Source: Pseudomonas alcaligenes
GTDB taxonomy: Bacteria; Pseudomonadota; Gammaproteobacteria; Pseudomonadales; Pseudomonadaceae
DNA length: 64,000 nt
Assembly (NCBI RefSeq): GCF_014490745.1
Contig: NZ_LZEU01000001.1
Span: 2,383,501 to 2,447,500 of the forward strand
Reading direction: 5' to 3'
In this document: one piece after another, positions 8,331 through 18,011 of the stretch
How the letters are laid out: each line of letters begins with the position of its first letter
Numbering within the stretch: the first letter of the stretch is position 1
Notes under the pieces: generated by a model
The model's database searches: none
The model's input: the letters and a program-made list of their open reading frames with translations, nothing else
What the model was told of the DNA's origin: nothing
Translations under genes and position numbers: made by a program

Positions 8331-9620
8331 ATGAAAGTACTGATTGTCGGCTACGTCTGGCCCGAACCGCGCTCGTCCGCCGCCGGCAGCCGGATGATCG
8401 AGCTGATCGAGCTGTTCCGCGCCCAGGGCTGGGCAGTGACCTTCGCCAGCGCCGCGGCGCTGTCCGAGCACCGCGCCGACCTGGCCGCCCTCGACGTGCC
8501 GGAAGTGCCGATCACCCTCAACTGCGACAGCTTCGATGCCTTCGTCAGCCAGCTGCAGCCGGATCTGGTGCTGTTCGACCGTTTCTTTAGCGAGGAACAG
8601 TTCGGCTGGCGTGTCGAACGCTGCTGTCCGGACGCCCTGCGCGTACTGGAAACCTGCGACCTGCACAGCCTGCGCGAGGCACGTCAGCGCCTGTTGAAGC
8701 AGGCCCTGCAGCACGGCGACGAGGCACCCTTCGCCAGCGCCACCGAGCCCCTGGCACTGTTCCAGGCGATGAACGGTGACGACCTGGCCCAGCGCGAGGT
8801 TGCCGCCATCTACCGCTGCGACCTCAGCCTGGTGATTTCCGATTTCGAGCAGACCCTGCTGCAGGAGCAGTTCGGCGTACCGCCCGCCCTGCTCCAGCAC
8901 TGCACCCTGATGCTGATCCCCACGGCAACAGAACAGCCGACGTTCGCCGAGCGCGCGCATTTTCTCAGCATCGGCAATTTCCGCCATGCGCCCAATTGGG
9001 ACGCCGTGCTGTGGCTCAAGCAGCAGCTGTGGCCGCTGATCCGCCAGCGCCTGCCGCAGGCGCAGCTGCATGTCTATGGCTCCTATACACCGCCCAAGGC
9101 CACCGCTCTGCACAATCCCAAGCAGGGCTTCCATGTACTCGGCTGGGCCGACGACGCCCATGCGGTGATGGTGCAGGCCCGGGTGTGCCTGGCGCCGCTG
9201 CGCTTCGGTGCCGGGATCAAGGGCAAGCTGGCCGACGCCATGGCCTGCGGCACTCCCAGCGTGACCACACCGATCGGCAGCGAGGGTATGTGTGGCGAGC
9301 TGCCCTGGGCCGGCGCGCTGGTCGACAACGCCGAGGCCTTTGCCGATACGGCGGTGGCGCTGCATGAGGATCAGGCGCTCTGGCTGCAGGCCCAGGATCG
9401 AGGCGCGCACATCCTCAGCGAGCGCTTCGACCGCCAGCAGTCCGGCCAGGCACTGCTCGCACGTCTGCAGCAGCTGCGCAGCAACTTGCAGGCCGAACGC
9501 CGCGCCAACTTCGTCGGCAGCATGCTGCGCCATCACCTGCACAAGAGCACCCAGTACATGTCGCAGTGGATCGCCACCAAGGCGCGCCTGGCCGCGGCGG
9601 TGGACAGGGCTGGCGACTAG
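8331..9620 (+). CDS. Glycosyltransferase, GT4-like (Glyco_trans_1_4)
   Basis: The start at MKVLIVGYVWPEPRSSAAGS follows the upstream terminator; 429 residues. The N-terminal GT-B Rossmann half has the substrate-side pattern GYVWPEPRSSAAGSRMIELI. The C-terminal nucleotide-sugar half contains IGNFRHAPNWDAVLWLKQQL, LHVYGSYTPP, LGWADDAH, and APLRFGAGIKGKLADAMACG followed by P and S; the EXn-type donor site falls in the last block. It is soluble and cytoplasmic. Donor and acceptor cannot be told. No polysaccharide or LPS genes are nearby. Its stop codon abuts the first hipBA operator. Confidence 0.8.
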   Translation: MKVLIVGYVWPEPRSSAAGSRMIELIELFRAQGWAVTFASAAALSEHRADLAALDVPEVPITLNCDSFDAFVSQLQPDLVLFDRFFSEEQFGWRVERCCPDALRVLETCDLHSLREARQRLLKQALQHGDEAPFASATEPLALFQAMNGDDLAQREVAAIYRCDLSLVISDFEQTLLQEQFGVPPALLQHCTLMLIPTATEQPTFAERAHFLSIGNFRHAPNWDAVLWLKQQLWPLIRQRLPQAQLHVYGSYTPPKATALHNPKQGFHVLGWADDAHAVMVQARVCLAPLRFGAGIKGKLADAMACGTPSVTTPIGSEGMCGELPWAGALVDNAEAFADTAVALHEDQALWLQAQDRGAHILSERFDRQQSGQALLARLQQLRSNLQAERRANFVGSMLRHHLHKSTQYMSQWIATKARLAAAVDRAGD

Positions 9621-9644
9621 AAATCTAAGCTATGGCTTAGATTT
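9621..9644. promoter_or_regulatory. hipBA operator O1
   Basis: AAATCTAAGC-TATG-GCTTAGATTT is a perfect 10-bp-arm palindrome immediately after the glycosyltransferase stop codon. First of three operators starting exactly 50 bp apart, and the likely HipB binding site. Confidence 0.8.
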
Positions 9645-9670
9645 ATCCTGTTCAGCTCTCTGCGGGCAGA

Positions 9671-9694
9671 AAATCTAAGGCAAAGCTTAGATTT
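9671..9694. promoter_or_regulatory. hipBA operator O2
   Basis: AAATCTAAGG-CAAA-GCTTAGATTT: same palindrome as O1 with one mismatch at the inner end of the left arm. Starts 50 bp after O1. Confidence 0.8.
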
Positions 9695-9720
9695 GTTTGA
9701 AAAACGACCAGAGGCTCAAC

Positions 9721-9744
9721 TAATCTAAGCCAAAGCTTAGATTT
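9721..9744. promoter_or_regulatory. hipBA operator O3
   Basis: TAATCTAAGC-CAAA-GCTTAGATTT: same palindrome with the outermost base changed. Starts 50 bp after O2 and ends directly before the GGAG ribosome-binding site of hipB, so bound repressor would also cover the translation start region. Confidence 0.8.
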
Positions 9745-9754
9745 GGAGATCGCC

Positions 9755-9994
9755 ATGCCGCTGATTCCCGTCCACAGCCCTGCCGATATCGGCACCCTCG
9801 CCCGCGTCCTGCGCCGCCAACAAGGTATTCGCCAGGACGACATGGCCGCCATCATCGGCGCCAGCCATATGTTCCTGCGCGACGTCGAACTGGGCAAAGG
9901 CACCGTGCAGCTGGGCAAGGTGCTCAGCCTGCTGGGTGAGCTGGGAGTACGGGTGCTCCTGGAAGTCCCCGAGCAGCCGGGAGATGAGGCATGA
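9755..9994 (+). CDS. hipB: HipB-like antitoxin, XRE-family repressor
   Basis: The ATG at 9755 (MPLIPVHSPADIGTLARVLR) has GGAG six bases upstream; a TTG at 9743 in the same frame lies inside operator O3 and is less likely. 79 residues. The Cro/C1-type HTH spans about residues 11-65 (LARVLRRQQGIRQDDMAAII, then the recognition region GASHMFLRDVELGKG). In HipBA systems HipB dimers bind the operators, neutralise HipA and autorepress. The stop overlaps the hipA start by 4 bp, so translation is probably coupled. The name follows the family and gene pair. Confidence 0.85.
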   Translation: MPLIPVHSPADIGTLARVLRRQQGIRQDDMAAIIGASHMFLRDVELGKGTVQLGKVLSLLGELGVRVLLEVPEQPGDEA

Positions 9995-11244
9995 GGCAGC
10001 TGCGGGTCTGGTTCAATGAACAGGCGGTGGGCCTGCTCGGCGAGCAGGACAACCTCTGGCTGTTTCGTTACGACCCGGCCTGGCTGAACGCTAGCGAATC
10101 CTTCGACCTGGCGCCACAACTGCCACGCGCCGCCGGAGAAATCCGCGATGGTGCCAGCCTGCGTCCGGTGCAGTGGTTCTTCGACAACCTGCTGCCCGAG
10201 GAACAGGCACGCACCCTGCTAGCCCAGGATGCGCAGGTGGACGTCGCCGATGCCTTCGCCCTGCTCGCCTACTACGGCGCCGAGTCGGCCGGAGCGCTGA
10301 CCCTGTTGCCGCCCGAGCAACCCATGCCGGCGAGCCAGCTGCAGCCATTGGCCAACGCCGAGCTGTCCCGGCGCATCGACAACCTGCCGCGGGTATCCCT
10401 CGGCCAGGCCGCACCCAAGCGCATGTCCCTGGCCGGAGCCCAGCACAAGCTGGCCCTAGTGATGCAGGGCGGCGAGCTGTTCGAGCCGGTTGGCCAGGAG
10501 CCGTCCACCCATATCCTCAAGCCGGATCACCCCGACCGCGACAACTACCCGCACAGCGCGGCCAACGAATGGTTCGTCATGGCCCTGGCCGCGACGCTCA
10601 AGCTGCCGGTGCCAGCCGTGGAACTGCGCCGTGTACCGCAGCCGGTGTACCTGGTGCAGCGCTTCGACCGCCAGCCGCTCGGCAATGGCCGGCTGCAGCG
10701 CCGCCATGTGCTGGATGCCTGCCAGCTGCTGTCGCTCGACCGCACCTACAAGTACCGCATGGCCACCCTGGAAACCCTGCAGCAGCTGGTCGAGCACTGT
10801 CGCAGCAAAGCCCTGAGCCGCCAGCTGCTGTTCCGCTGGGCGCTGTTCAATGCCCTGCTGGGCAACAACGATGCGCACCTGAAGAACCTGTCGTTCTTCG
10901 TCGGTGCCAGTGGCGTGGAGCTGACCCCGCACTACGACCTGCTGAGCACCAGCGTCTATGCGCGGGACAACGCCTGGGGAACTGCCGAACTGTCCTGGCC
11001 GATGGGCCAGGCCCGCCGCTTTGCCGAACTGACGCGGGCCGACGTGCTGGCCTTCGGCGCCGTGCTCGGCCTGCCCGGCAGCGTGGCCGGGCGCCTGCTG
11101 GACGGCCTGCTGAAAAACCTGCCGGGAGCCGCCGACCAGCTGCTGGAGCAGGCTCTGGCCCAGAACCTGACAGCCGGCGAATTGCGCCTGCTGCGGCAGA
11201 TCCGCCATGGCGTGCTGGCGGACATGCTCCTGCAGCTGCGCTGA
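9991..11244 (+). CDS. hipA: HipA-like serine/threonine kinase toxin
   Basis: 417 residues; E. coli HipA has 440. It has the HipA N-terminal domain (VQWFFDNLLPEEQARTLLA) and the C-terminal kinase domain. The activation/phosphorylation loop SLAGAQHKLALV begins near Ser146, the ATP-binding region contains STHILKPDHPDRDNYPHSAA, the catalytic loop is GNNDAHLKNLSF (Asp near 294) and the metal-binding Asp lies in LTPHYDLLSTSVY (near 316). All key residues are present, so it should be active. E. coli HipA phosphorylates GltX and causes growth arrest; the target here is not known. It ends 14 bp before the convergent PACE gene. Confidence 0.9.
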   Translation: MRQLRVWFNEQAVGLLGEQDNLWLFRYDPAWLNASESFDLAPQLPRAAGEIRDGASLRPVQWFFDNLLPEEQARTLLAQDAQVDVADAFALLAYYGAESAGALTLLPPEQPMPASQLQPLANAELSRRIDNLPRVSLGQAAPKRMSLAGAQHKLALVMQGGELFEPVGQEPSTHILKPDHPDRDNYPHSAANEWFVMALAATLKLPVPAVELRRVPQPVYLVQRFDRQPLGNGRLQRRHVLDACQLLSLDRTYKYRMATLETLQQLVEHCRSKALSRQLLFRWALFNALLGNNDAHLKNLSFFVGASGVELTPHYDLLSTSVYARDNAWGTAELSWPMGQARRFAELTRADVLAFGAVLGLPGSVAGRLLDGLLKNLPGAADQLLEQALAQNLTAGELRLLRQIRHGVLADMLLQLR

Positions 11245-11258
11245 AAGATGATCAGCAC

Positions 11259-11705
11259 TCATCCGTTTGCCGAGCAGGCGGGCAGCTCCCTGGCCGATTC
11301 CGGTACACCGAACGCCAGGTCGAAGGCCCACTGGAACACGAAGGCGTAGACGAAGAAGAACGCCAGCAGGCCGAGGTCGGCCATGAATGCCTCGGCCCAG
11401 CTGATGCCCAGCCACCAGGCCATCAGCGGTACCAGCAGCAATGCCAGACCGCCCTCGAAACCGGTCGCGTGCAGGATGCGCCTGCGCAGGCCGCGACTGC
11501 GGCTGGCCTGGCGTGCTTCCCAGTACTCGAACAGGCTGTTGAACAGCATGTTCCAGAGCAGCGCGCAGAGCGACAACAGCAGCGCCAGGGCGCCGGAATA
11601 GGCCAGGCTCTCGTCGAAGGCCCAGGCGATCGCCGGCGAGACGAACAGTGCGCCGACCAGCTCGTAGAGCACGGCCTGCAGCAGCTTTCTCTTGGTTCCT
11701 TGCAT
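11259..11705 (-). CDS. PACE-family small efflux transporter
   Basis: 148 residues from MQGTKRKLLQAVLYELVGAL. It has four predicted membrane segments arranged as two related pairs (AceI-type bacterial transmembrane pair). Signature positions are Glu15 in helix 1 (the residue needed for transport in AceI), LWNMLFNSLFE after helix 2, and HATGFEGGLALLL opening the second pair. PACE proteins export chlorhexidine, acriflavine or short-chain diamines using the proton gradient; the substrate here is unknown. It is divergent from a LysR gene with a palindrome between them, the usual PACE arrangement. Confidence 0.85.
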   Translation of the reverse strand: MQGTKRKLLQAVLYELVGALFVSPAIAWAFDESLAYSGALALLLSLCALLWNMLFNSLFEYWEARQASRSRGLRRRILHATGFEGGLALLLVPLMAWWLGISWAEAFMADLGLLAFFFVYAFVFQWAFDLAFGVPESARELPACSANG

Positions 11706-11793
11706 GGCTCTCTCCAGAGGGGAGCCGAAGGGCTCCGCCGATGCCGGCAATCTAGGGCGCAGCCTGCTGCTGGACAAATGACCTATGGTCTTG

Positions 11794-11816
11794 TCAGATG
11801 AACCTATCTCATCTGA
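11794..11816. promoter_or_regulatory. LysR-type palindrome between the PACE gene and its regulator
   Basis: TCAGATGA-N7-TCATCTGA is a perfect 8-bp inverted repeat ending 9 bp before the LysR start and covering its ribosome-binding region. It fits an autoregulatory LysR site. The regulator assignment is inferred from position. Confidence 0.55.
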
Positions 11817-11825
11817 GGAAAAGCC

Positions 11826-12704
11826 ATGTTCGCCCGTCTGCCCCTTGCCGCCCTGCGCACCTTCGAAGCGGCCGCGCGCCTGGCCAGCTTCAAGGCCGCC
11901 GCCGAGGAGCTCAGCGTCACGCCCACGGCGGTGTCCCATCAGGTGCGCGGCCTGGAGAACTGGCTGGGTGTGCTGCTGTTCGAACGGCTGGGCCGCGGCG
12001 TACGCCTGACCGAGCAGGGCCAGCGTCTGCAGCGCAGTCTGCATGGCGCCCTGCAGGACATCAGCCACGGCCTGCAGGCCCTGCGCCCGGCGCTGCAGGA
12101 CAACTGCATCAGCCTCAACACCACCCCGGCCTTCGCCGCGCTGTGGCTGATTCCGCGCCTGGGGCGCTTCTACCAGCGCCACCCGCAGATCCGCGTGCGT
12201 ATCGAAACCGGCAACGAGCTGATCGACCTGCAGCGCGACGCCAGCGTCGACGTGGCAATCCGCTGCGGTTTCGAGGACTTCCCCGAGCTGCACCTGACCC
12301 CGCTGATGGAAGAGCACTTCGCCGTCTATGCCAGCCCGGCCCTACTGGCCCAGAGCGATCTGCACAGCTGCGCACTGATCGGCATGAGCTGGGGCACACC
12401 GCTGCAGGGGCTGCCGGACTGGCAGGACTGGATCGACCTGGCCGCCGAGGACTGGCTGCGCAGCGCCCCGCGCCGCGACTACCCGGACGAGCACTACGCC
12501 CTGCAGGCAGCGATTTCCGGGCAGGGCCTGGTGCTGGCGAGCTCGGTACTGGCCGCCGACGCCCTGGCCAGCGGCCTGCTGCAGCCCTATCGCGCGGCGG
12601 TGCAGGTACGCGGCGCACGCTACCGGGCGGTGTGCATCCCCGGCCGCGAGCGCCAGCCGGCGTTGCGCGCCCTGCTCGACTGGCTGCAGGAAGAAGCTGC
12701 CTGA
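11826..12704 (+). CDS. LysR-family regulator, GcvA-like, divergent from the PACE gene
   Basis: 292 residues. The winged HTH is at residues 5-65 (AALRTFEAAARLASFKAAAE, TPTAVSHQVRGLENWLG), then an effector-binding domain (SLNTTPAFAALWLIPRLGRF). The sequence resembles the GcvA/AmpR group, with a compact second domain. It starts at MFARLPLAALRTFEAAARLA, preceded by GAGGAAAAGCC. It probably controls the divergent transporter gene. The inducer is unknown. Confidence 0.85.
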   Translation: MFARLPLAALRTFEAAARLASFKAAAEELSVTPTAVSHQVRGLENWLGVLLFERLGRGVRLTEQGQRLQRSLHGALQDISHGLQALRPALQDNCISLNTTPAFAALWLIPRLGRFYQRHPQIRVRIETGNELIDLQRDASVDVAIRCGFEDFPELHLTPLMEEHFAVYASPALLAQSDLHSCALIGMSWGTPLQGLPDWQDWIDLAAEDWLRSAPRRDYPDEHYALQAAISGQGLVLASSVLAADALASGLLQPYRAAVQVRGARYRAVCIPGRERQPALRALLDWLQEEAA

Positions 12705-12795
12705 CGGCTGTCGAAATCGCCGCGGCGACAACGACTACTGGAGGAAGCGCTCGGCACTATGCTCAGCGCATGCCGCCAGCCCACGGGGAATCACC

Positions 12796-13455
12796 ATGGC
12801 CCTCCAGCTCTATGCCCACCCCTTCTCGTCCTACTGCCAGAAGGTGCTGATCGCCCTCTACGAGAACGCCACGCCCTTCGCCTACCGCCTGCTCAGCCCG
12901 GACAACCCGCAGGCGATGAGCGAGCTGGAGGCGCACTGGCCATTCCGCCGTTTCCCCCTGCTGCTCGATGGCGAGCGGGCGGTGAGCGAGTCGAGCATCA
13001 TCATCGAGTACCTGCAACAGCATTACCCCGGAACCAGCAACCTGCTGCCCGAGGAGGCAGCGGCGGCGCTGGAAGTCCGTTTCATGGATAGAGCCTTCGA
13101 TCTGTACGTCTCCACGCCGATGCAGGCCTGCGTGTTCGACCAGCTACGCCCGGCCGAACAGCGCGATACCTTTGGCGTGGCCCAGGCCAGGCAGCTGCTG
13201 GTAACCGCCTACCGCTGGTTCGACGGGCGCCTGGACGGCCGGCAGTGGGCCGCCGGCAGCACCTTCAGCCTGGCCGACTGCGCCGCCGCGCCGGCGCTGT
13301 TCTATGCCGACTGGATAGAGCCGATCGGTGCCGAGTTCGCCACCTTGCGCGCCTATCGCCAGCGCCTGCTGGCACGACCGTCGTTCGCCCGTGCAGTGGA
13401 CGAGGCGCGGCCCTACCGCCACCTGTTCCCGCTGGGCGCGCCAGAGCGCGACTGA
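12796..13455 (+). CDS. Glutathione S-transferase family protein
   Basis: 219 residues. The N-terminal thioredoxin-fold domain (residues 1-80) has the active-site region HPFSSYCQKVLIALYENATP (Ser/Cys near 10-14), the cis-Pro stretch RRFPLLL and the glutathione gamma-Glu-binding motif ESSIIIEYL. The C-terminal helical domain contains GSTFSLADCAAAPALFY, matching the GST N-capping box (S-x-A-D). Substrate not predictable. Its stop directly abuts the convergent opmB stop with no spacer. Confidence 0.88.
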   Translation: MALQLYAHPFSSYCQKVLIALYENATPFAYRLLSPDNPQAMSELEAHWPFRRFPLLLDGERAVSESSIIIEYLQQHYPGTSNLLPEEAAAALEVRFMDRAFDLYVSTPMQACVFDQLRPAEQRDTFGVAQARQLLVTAYRWFDGRLDGRQWAAGSTFSLADCAAAPALFYADWIEPIGAEFATLRAYRQRLLARPSFARAVDEARPYRHLFPLGAPERD

Positions 13456-14904
13456 CTACTCGGCAGGGGTGGTCACGCCATCCCAGCCGCCACCGAGAGC
13501 GGCGATCAGCTGCACGCTGGCGGTGAGGCGACTGCCCTGCAGGGTCAGGCGGCTGCGTTCGCTGGACAGCGCGGTGGTCTGCACGCTGACCACGTCGGTG
13601 AACTCCACGGTGCCGGCCTTGTACTGGTTGAGGATCAGCCGCAGCGACTCGCGGGCCGCGTCCAGGCCTTCCTGCTGCACCTGGCTCTCGCGTTCGAGCA
13701 CGGCCAGCTGCACCAGGTAGTCCTCTACCTCGCGCATGCCGTCGAGCACGGTCTGCCGGTAATCGGCCACGGTCTTGTCATAGCCGGCTTCGGCCTGGTC
13801 GACCTGGGAGCTGATCAGACCGCCGTCGAACAGGCTCATGGCGAAGGCCGGGCCGATCGACCAGAAACGGTTGGGCGTGCTGATCCAGTCGTTGAAACTG
13901 CCGCTGCGGTAGCCGCCGGTGGCGGACAAGGTCAGATCCGGGTAGTAGGCGGCCTTGGCCACGCCTATGTCGGCGTTGGCGGCGATCACCCGGCGCTCGG
14001 CCGCGGCGATATCCGGGCGGCGCTCCAGCAGGGTCGACGGCAGGCTCTGCGGCACCGTCGGCAGGGCCGGCACCTGGTTCTGCACGGCCAGGCTGAAATC
14101 GGCCGGCGCCACTCCCACCAGCACGGCGATGGCGTGCTCCAGTTGGGCACGCTGGTATTCCAGGTCGACCGCATCGGCCTCGGTGCTTTTCAGCTGGGTC
14201 AGCGCCTGGGTCACGTCGGACTTGGGCACGATGCCGGCCTTGTACTGGTTCTCGGCGATGCGGTAGGCCTGTTTGTAGGCGGCCACCGTTTCATCGAGCA
14301 GGCGCTTCTGCTGGTCGAGCACGCGCAGCTGCAGGTAATCCTGCACCAGTTCCGACTGCTGGCTCAGGCGCACCGCAGCCAGGTCGGCGGCGCTGGCCTC
14401 GGCGCTGGCATTGTCGGACTCCAGCTGGCGGCGCAGCTTGCCCCAGATATCCAGCTCCCAGCTCACGCCCAGGCTGGCGTCGTAGGTCTTGGAGATCTGC
14501 GCGGCATTCGAGCCGCTGACGCTGACCCCGCCGGTGGTGCCGATGGTGCTGTCACCGCCGCCCTGGCCGGCGCGGGTCACCCCGGTGTCCAGGCTCAGGC
14601 TGGGGAAGAACGAGGCCCGCGCGCCGCGTGCCAGGGCCCGCGCCTGGCGGTACTGGGCCTCGGCACTAGCCAGGTTCTGGTTGTTGCTGTTGAGGCGCTT
14701 GATCAACCCATCCAGCTCGGCGTCGCCATACAGCTGCCACCAGTCGCTGCGCAGCGCGGTATCGGCCGGCGCGGCGGCTTTCCAGCCGGCGCTTTCCTTG
14801 TAGTGGCTGGCACTGGCGCTATCCGGGCGTTGATAGTCGGGGCCGACAGCGCAACCGGCCAGCAGCAGGGCCAGGGCAATGGCCGAAAGGCGAGCGTTTT
14901 TCAT
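13456..14904 (-). CDS. opmB: Outer-membrane efflux lipoprotein OpmB
   Basis: 482 residues beginning [20 protein letters not shown]; the lipobox LLAGC gives Cys18. Outer-membrane-factor repeats are visible (ALRSDWWQLYGDAELDGLIK, GVSWELDIWGKLRRQLESDN, LLERRPDIAAAERRVIAANA, GTVEFTDVVSVQTTALSSER), as in the NodT/OprM family. It is last in the muxABC-opmB operon, overlapping muxC by 4 bp. It forms the outer-membrane exit duct for the two-RND-subunit pump MuxABC. Confidence 0.92.
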   Translation of the reverse strand: MKNARLSAIALALLLAGCAVGPDYQRPDSASASHYKESAGWKAAAPADTALRSDWWQLYGDAELDGLIKRLNSNNQNLASAEAQYRQARALARGARASFFPSLSLDTGVTRAGQGGGDSTIGTTGGVSVSGSNAAQISKTYDASLGVSWELDIWGKLRRQLESDNASAEASAADLAAVRLSQQSELVQDYLQLRVLDQQKRLLDETVAAYKQAYRIAENQYKAGIVPKSDVTQALTQLKSTEADAVDLEYQRAQLEHAIAVLVGVAPADFSLAVQNQVPALPTVPQSLPSTLLERRPDIAAAERRVIAANADIGVAKAAYYPDLTLSATGGYRSGSFNDWISTPNRFWSIGPAFAMSLFDGGLISSQVDQAEAGYDKTVADYRQTVLDGMREVEDYLVQLAVLERESQVQQEGLDAARESLRLILNQYKAGTVEFTDVVSVQTTALSSERSRLTLQGSRLTASVQLIAALGGGWDGVTTPAE

Positions 14905-17900
14905 AGCGGAGTTTCCAGGGCGGCATCGCTGCGTACGCCGCGCCGACGGTTGACCCAGTGGCGCAGGCGGTCGAGGTAGAGGTAGACCACCGGGGTGGTA
15001 TAGAGGGTCAGCAGCTGGCTGAGGATCAACCCGCCGACAATGGTCAGGCCCAACGGGCGGCGCATCTCGGCGCCTTCGGCCATGCCCAGCAGCAGCGGCA
15101 AGGCGCCCAGCAGCGCAGCCAGGGTGGTCATCAGGATCGGCCGGAAGCGCAGCAGGCAGGCGCGGCGTATCGACTCCTGCGGGCTCAGCTGCTCGTTGCG
15201 CTCCAGTTCCAGGGCCAGGTCGATCATCAGGATGGCGTTCTTCTTCACCACGCCGATCAGCAGGAACAGGCCGAGCATGGAGATCAGAGTGAACTGACCG
15301 CCGGTGAGCAGGATCGCCAGCAAGGCGCCGACCCCGGCCGACGGCAGCGTGGAGAGGATGGTCAGCGGGTGGATGTAGCTCTCGTAGAGGATGCCGAGCA
15401 CGATGTAGACCACCAGCAGCGCGGTGAGGATCATCCCCGGCTGGCCCTTGGCCTCCTTCTCGAACTGGCCGCCGGTGCCGCCGAGGATGCCCTGCACCTC
15501 GGTGGGCAGGTTGACCCTGGCCACCGCCTGGCGGATCGCCTGGTTGGCCTGCTCCTGGGTCACCCCTTCGGCCAGCGAGTAGCCGATGCTCTCGGCGGCG
15601 AACTGGCCCTGGTGGTTGACCCGGTCGTCCTCCAGACTGCGTTCCCAGTGGGCGAAACTCGACAGCGGCACGCGCTCGCCAGCCTCGGTGATGACCTTGA
15701 CCTGCTCCAGGGTCTCCGGGTACTGGGCGTACTGCGGATTGACCTCCATCACCACGCTGTACTGGTTGAGGCTGTCGTAGATGGTGGAGATCTGCCGCTG
15801 GCTGAAGGCGTTGTTGAGCACCGCGGTGACCATCGCCATGTCCACGCCCAGGCGCTGCGCCGCGGCACGTTCGACCACCAGGCGGATCTGCTGGGCGCCC
15901 TCGCCTTCCTTGGCGTCGATATCGGTCAGCTCCGGCAGCTTGGCCAGGGCATCGCGCACCTTGGGCAGCCAGTGGTTGAGGGCGTCCATCTCGCTGGCCA
16001 GCAGCACGTATTCGTTTTCCGAACTACGCCCCTGGCGGCCACCGAACTGCAGATCCTGATCCGACATCAGCATCAGCCGCGCCCCCGGCACCTTGGGCAG
16101 ACTCTCGCGCAGGTGTTCGATCACCTGCTGGGCCGACAGGTCGCGCTGGGCGATGGGTTTCAGGCGCACCACCAGGAAGGCGTTGTTGATGCCGCTCTCG
16201 CCCCCGATGAAACCGGCCACGCTCTGGATCGACGGGTCGGCCAGCAAGGCGCGGCGGAACACCTCCATCTTCGGCTGCATGACCTGGAACGACAGGCCGT
16301 CGTCGCCACGCACGAAGCCGATCAACTGGCCGGTGTCCTGCTCGGGCATGAAGGTCTTGGGCACCTGCACGAACAGCACCACGTTGAGCACGATGGTCGC
16401 CAGCAGGCTGACCAGGGTCAGCCGCGAATGCCGCAGCGCCCACTCCAGGCTGCGCCCGTAACCGGCCAGCACCCGCTCCTGCAGGCGTGCACCGAACTGC
16501 TGCAGGCGCCCGGGTTCGCGCTCGGCGCCGCTGTCGGCCTTGAGCCAGCGCGCGCAGAGCATCGGCGTCAGGGTCAGCGACACCAGCATCGACACGATAA
16601 TGGCCGCGGCCAGGCTGATGGCGAACTCGCGGAACAGGCTGGCGACTATGCCACCCATGAACAGGATGGAGAGGAACACCGCGACCAGCGACAGGTTCAT
16701 CGACAGCAGGGTGAAACCGACTTCGCGCGAGCCCTTGAAGGCCGCCGCCATGGGTTTCTCGCCGGCCTCGATATGCCGCGAGATGTTCTCCAGCACGACG
16801 ATGGCATCGTCCACCACCAGGCCGGTGGCGATGATCAGCGCCATCAGCGACAGGTTGTTCAGCGAGAAGCCCAGCAGGTACATCACGGCGAAAGTGCCGA
16901 CCAGCGACACCGGTACTGCCAGGGCCGGAATCAGCGCCGCGCGCCAGCGCCCGAGGAAGGCGAACACCACCAGGATCACCAGCGCGGTGGCGATCAGCAG
17001 GCTGCGCTCGGCCTCGTGCAGGGTGGCGCGGATCACCGGCGAGCGATCCATCGCCACTTCCAGGGTGGCGCTGGCCGGCACCATGGCCTGCAGGCCCGGC
17101 AGCTGGGCGCGAATGCCCTCCACCGTCTCGATGATGTTGGCCCCGGGCTGGCGGTTGACCACCAGCAGCACGGCCTTCTCGTCGTTGTAGAAACCGGCGT
17201 TGTAGCGGTTCTCCACCGAGTCCTGCACCTTGGCCACATCGCCCAGGCGCACTGCCGCATTGTTCTGGTAACGGATGATCAGCGGCTGGTAGTCGGCCGC
17301 CTTGCGCATCTGGTCATTGGCCTGCACCTGCCACTGGCGGCTGGCATCGGCCACGTCGCCCTTGGGTCGATCCTGATTGGCCTGGGCAATGGCCGTGCGC
17401 ACCTCGTCGAGGGCGATGCCGTACTGGTCGAGCAGGCGCGGCTGCAGCTCCACCCGCACCGCCGGTAGCGAGCTGCCGCCGATCTGGATCTGCCCGACGC
17501 CCTGCACCTGGGCCAGCTTCTGCGCGATCACGGTGGACGCCAGGTCGTACAGCTGGCTCTTGTCGAGCACGTCGGAGGTCAGCGACAGCACCATGATCGG
17601 TGCCTGCGAGGGGTTGAACTTCTTGTAGGTCGGCATGCTGCGCATGCCACTGGGCAACAGGTTGCGCGCCGCGTTGATGGCCGCCTGCACCTCGCGGGCG
17701 GCGGCGTCGACGTCGCGTTCGAGGTCGAACAGGATGACGATCTGCGTGCTGCCCTGGCTGCTGCGGCTGGTCATCTCGCTGATCCCGGCAATGCTGCCGA
17801 GCGAGCGCTCCAGTGGCGTGGCCACGGTGGCGGCCATCACCTGCGGGCTGGCGCCCGGCAGCGTGGCAGTGACCACTATGGCCGGGAAATCCATCTTCGG

Positions 17901-18011
17901 CAGCGGCGCCACCGGCAGCAGGCCGAAGCTCACCCCGCCAAGCAGGAGAATCGCCAGACTCAGCAGCAGGGTCGCCACCGGCCGACGGATGAACGGCGCC
18001 GAGATGTTCAA
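14901..18011 (-). CDS. muxC: RND efflux transporter MuxC (MdtC-like)
   Basis: 1036 residues, the family length. It has twelve membrane helices with two large periplasmic loops. TM1 is [20 protein letters not shown]; the proton-relay motif [17 protein letters not shown] is in TM4; [20 protein letters not shown] is in TM10. MdtBC/MuxBC pumps work as heterotrimers of two different RND subunits; MuxABC-OpmB exports novobiocin, aztreonam, macrolides and tetracycline in P. aeruginosa. Overlaps muxB and opmB by 4 bp each. Confidence 0.95.
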   Translation of the reverse strand: MNISAPFIRRPVATLLLSLAILLLGGVSFGLLPVAPLPKMDFPAIVVTATLPGASPQVMAATVATPLERSLGSIAGISEMTSRSSQGSTQIVILFDLERDVDAAAREVQAAINAARNLLPSGMRSMPTYKKFNPSQAPIMVLSLTSDVLDKSQLYDLASTVIAQKLAQVQGVGQIQIGGSSLPAVRVELQPRLLDQYGIALDEVRTAIAQANQDRPKGDVADASRQWQVQANDQMRKAADYQPLIIRYQNNAAVRLGDVAKVQDSVENRYNAGFYNDEKAVLLVVNRQPGANIIETVEGIRAQLPGLQAMVPASATLEVAMDRSPVIRATLHEAERSLLIATALVILVVFAFLGRWRAALIPALAVPVSLVGTFAVMYLLGFSLNNLSLMALIIATGLVVDDAIVVLENISRHIEAGEKPMAAAFKGSREVGFTLLSMNLSLVAVFLSILFMGGIVASLFREFAISLAAAIIVSMLVSLTLTPMLCARWLKADSGAEREPGRLQQFGARLQERVLAGYGRSLEWALRHSRLTLVSLLATIVLNVVLFVQVPKTFMPEQDTGQLIGFVRGDDGLSFQVMQPKMEVFRRALLADPSIQSVAGFIGGESGINNAFLVVRLKPIAQRDLSAQQVIEHLRESLPKVPGARLMLMSDQDLQFGGRQGRSSENEYVLLASEMDALNHWLPKVRDALAKLPELTDIDAKEGEGAQQIRLVVERAAAQRLGVDMAMVTAVLNNAFSQRQISTIYDSLNQYSVVMEVNPQYAQYPETLEQVKVITEAGERVPLSSFAHWERSLEDDRVNHQGQFAAESIGYSLAEGVTQEQANQAIRQAVARVNLPTEVQGILGGTGGQFEKEAKGQPGMILTALLVVYIVLGILYESYIHPLTILSTLPSAGVGALLAILLTGGQFTLISMLGLFLLIGVVKKNAILMIDLALELERNEQLSPQESIRRACLLRFRPILMTTLAALLGALPLLLGMAEGAEMRRPLGLTIVGGLILSQLLTLYTTPVVYLYLDRLRHWVNRRRGVRSDAALETPL

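Noticed and set aside
12705-12795. Co-transcription of the LysR gene and the GST gene as one PACE-linked operon
   Set aside because: The 91-bp gap has no terminator, so it is possible, but nothing in the sequence ties GST to the transporter.
14958-17468. Long antisense reading frame (836 codons) opposite muxC, and a 1198-codon one opposite muxB at 18287-21883
   Set aside because: They are by-products of the G/C-rich third codon positions of the mux genes. Composition is dominated by His/Gln/Gly/Asp/Arg with no domain, and the sense strand encodes complete RND pumps.
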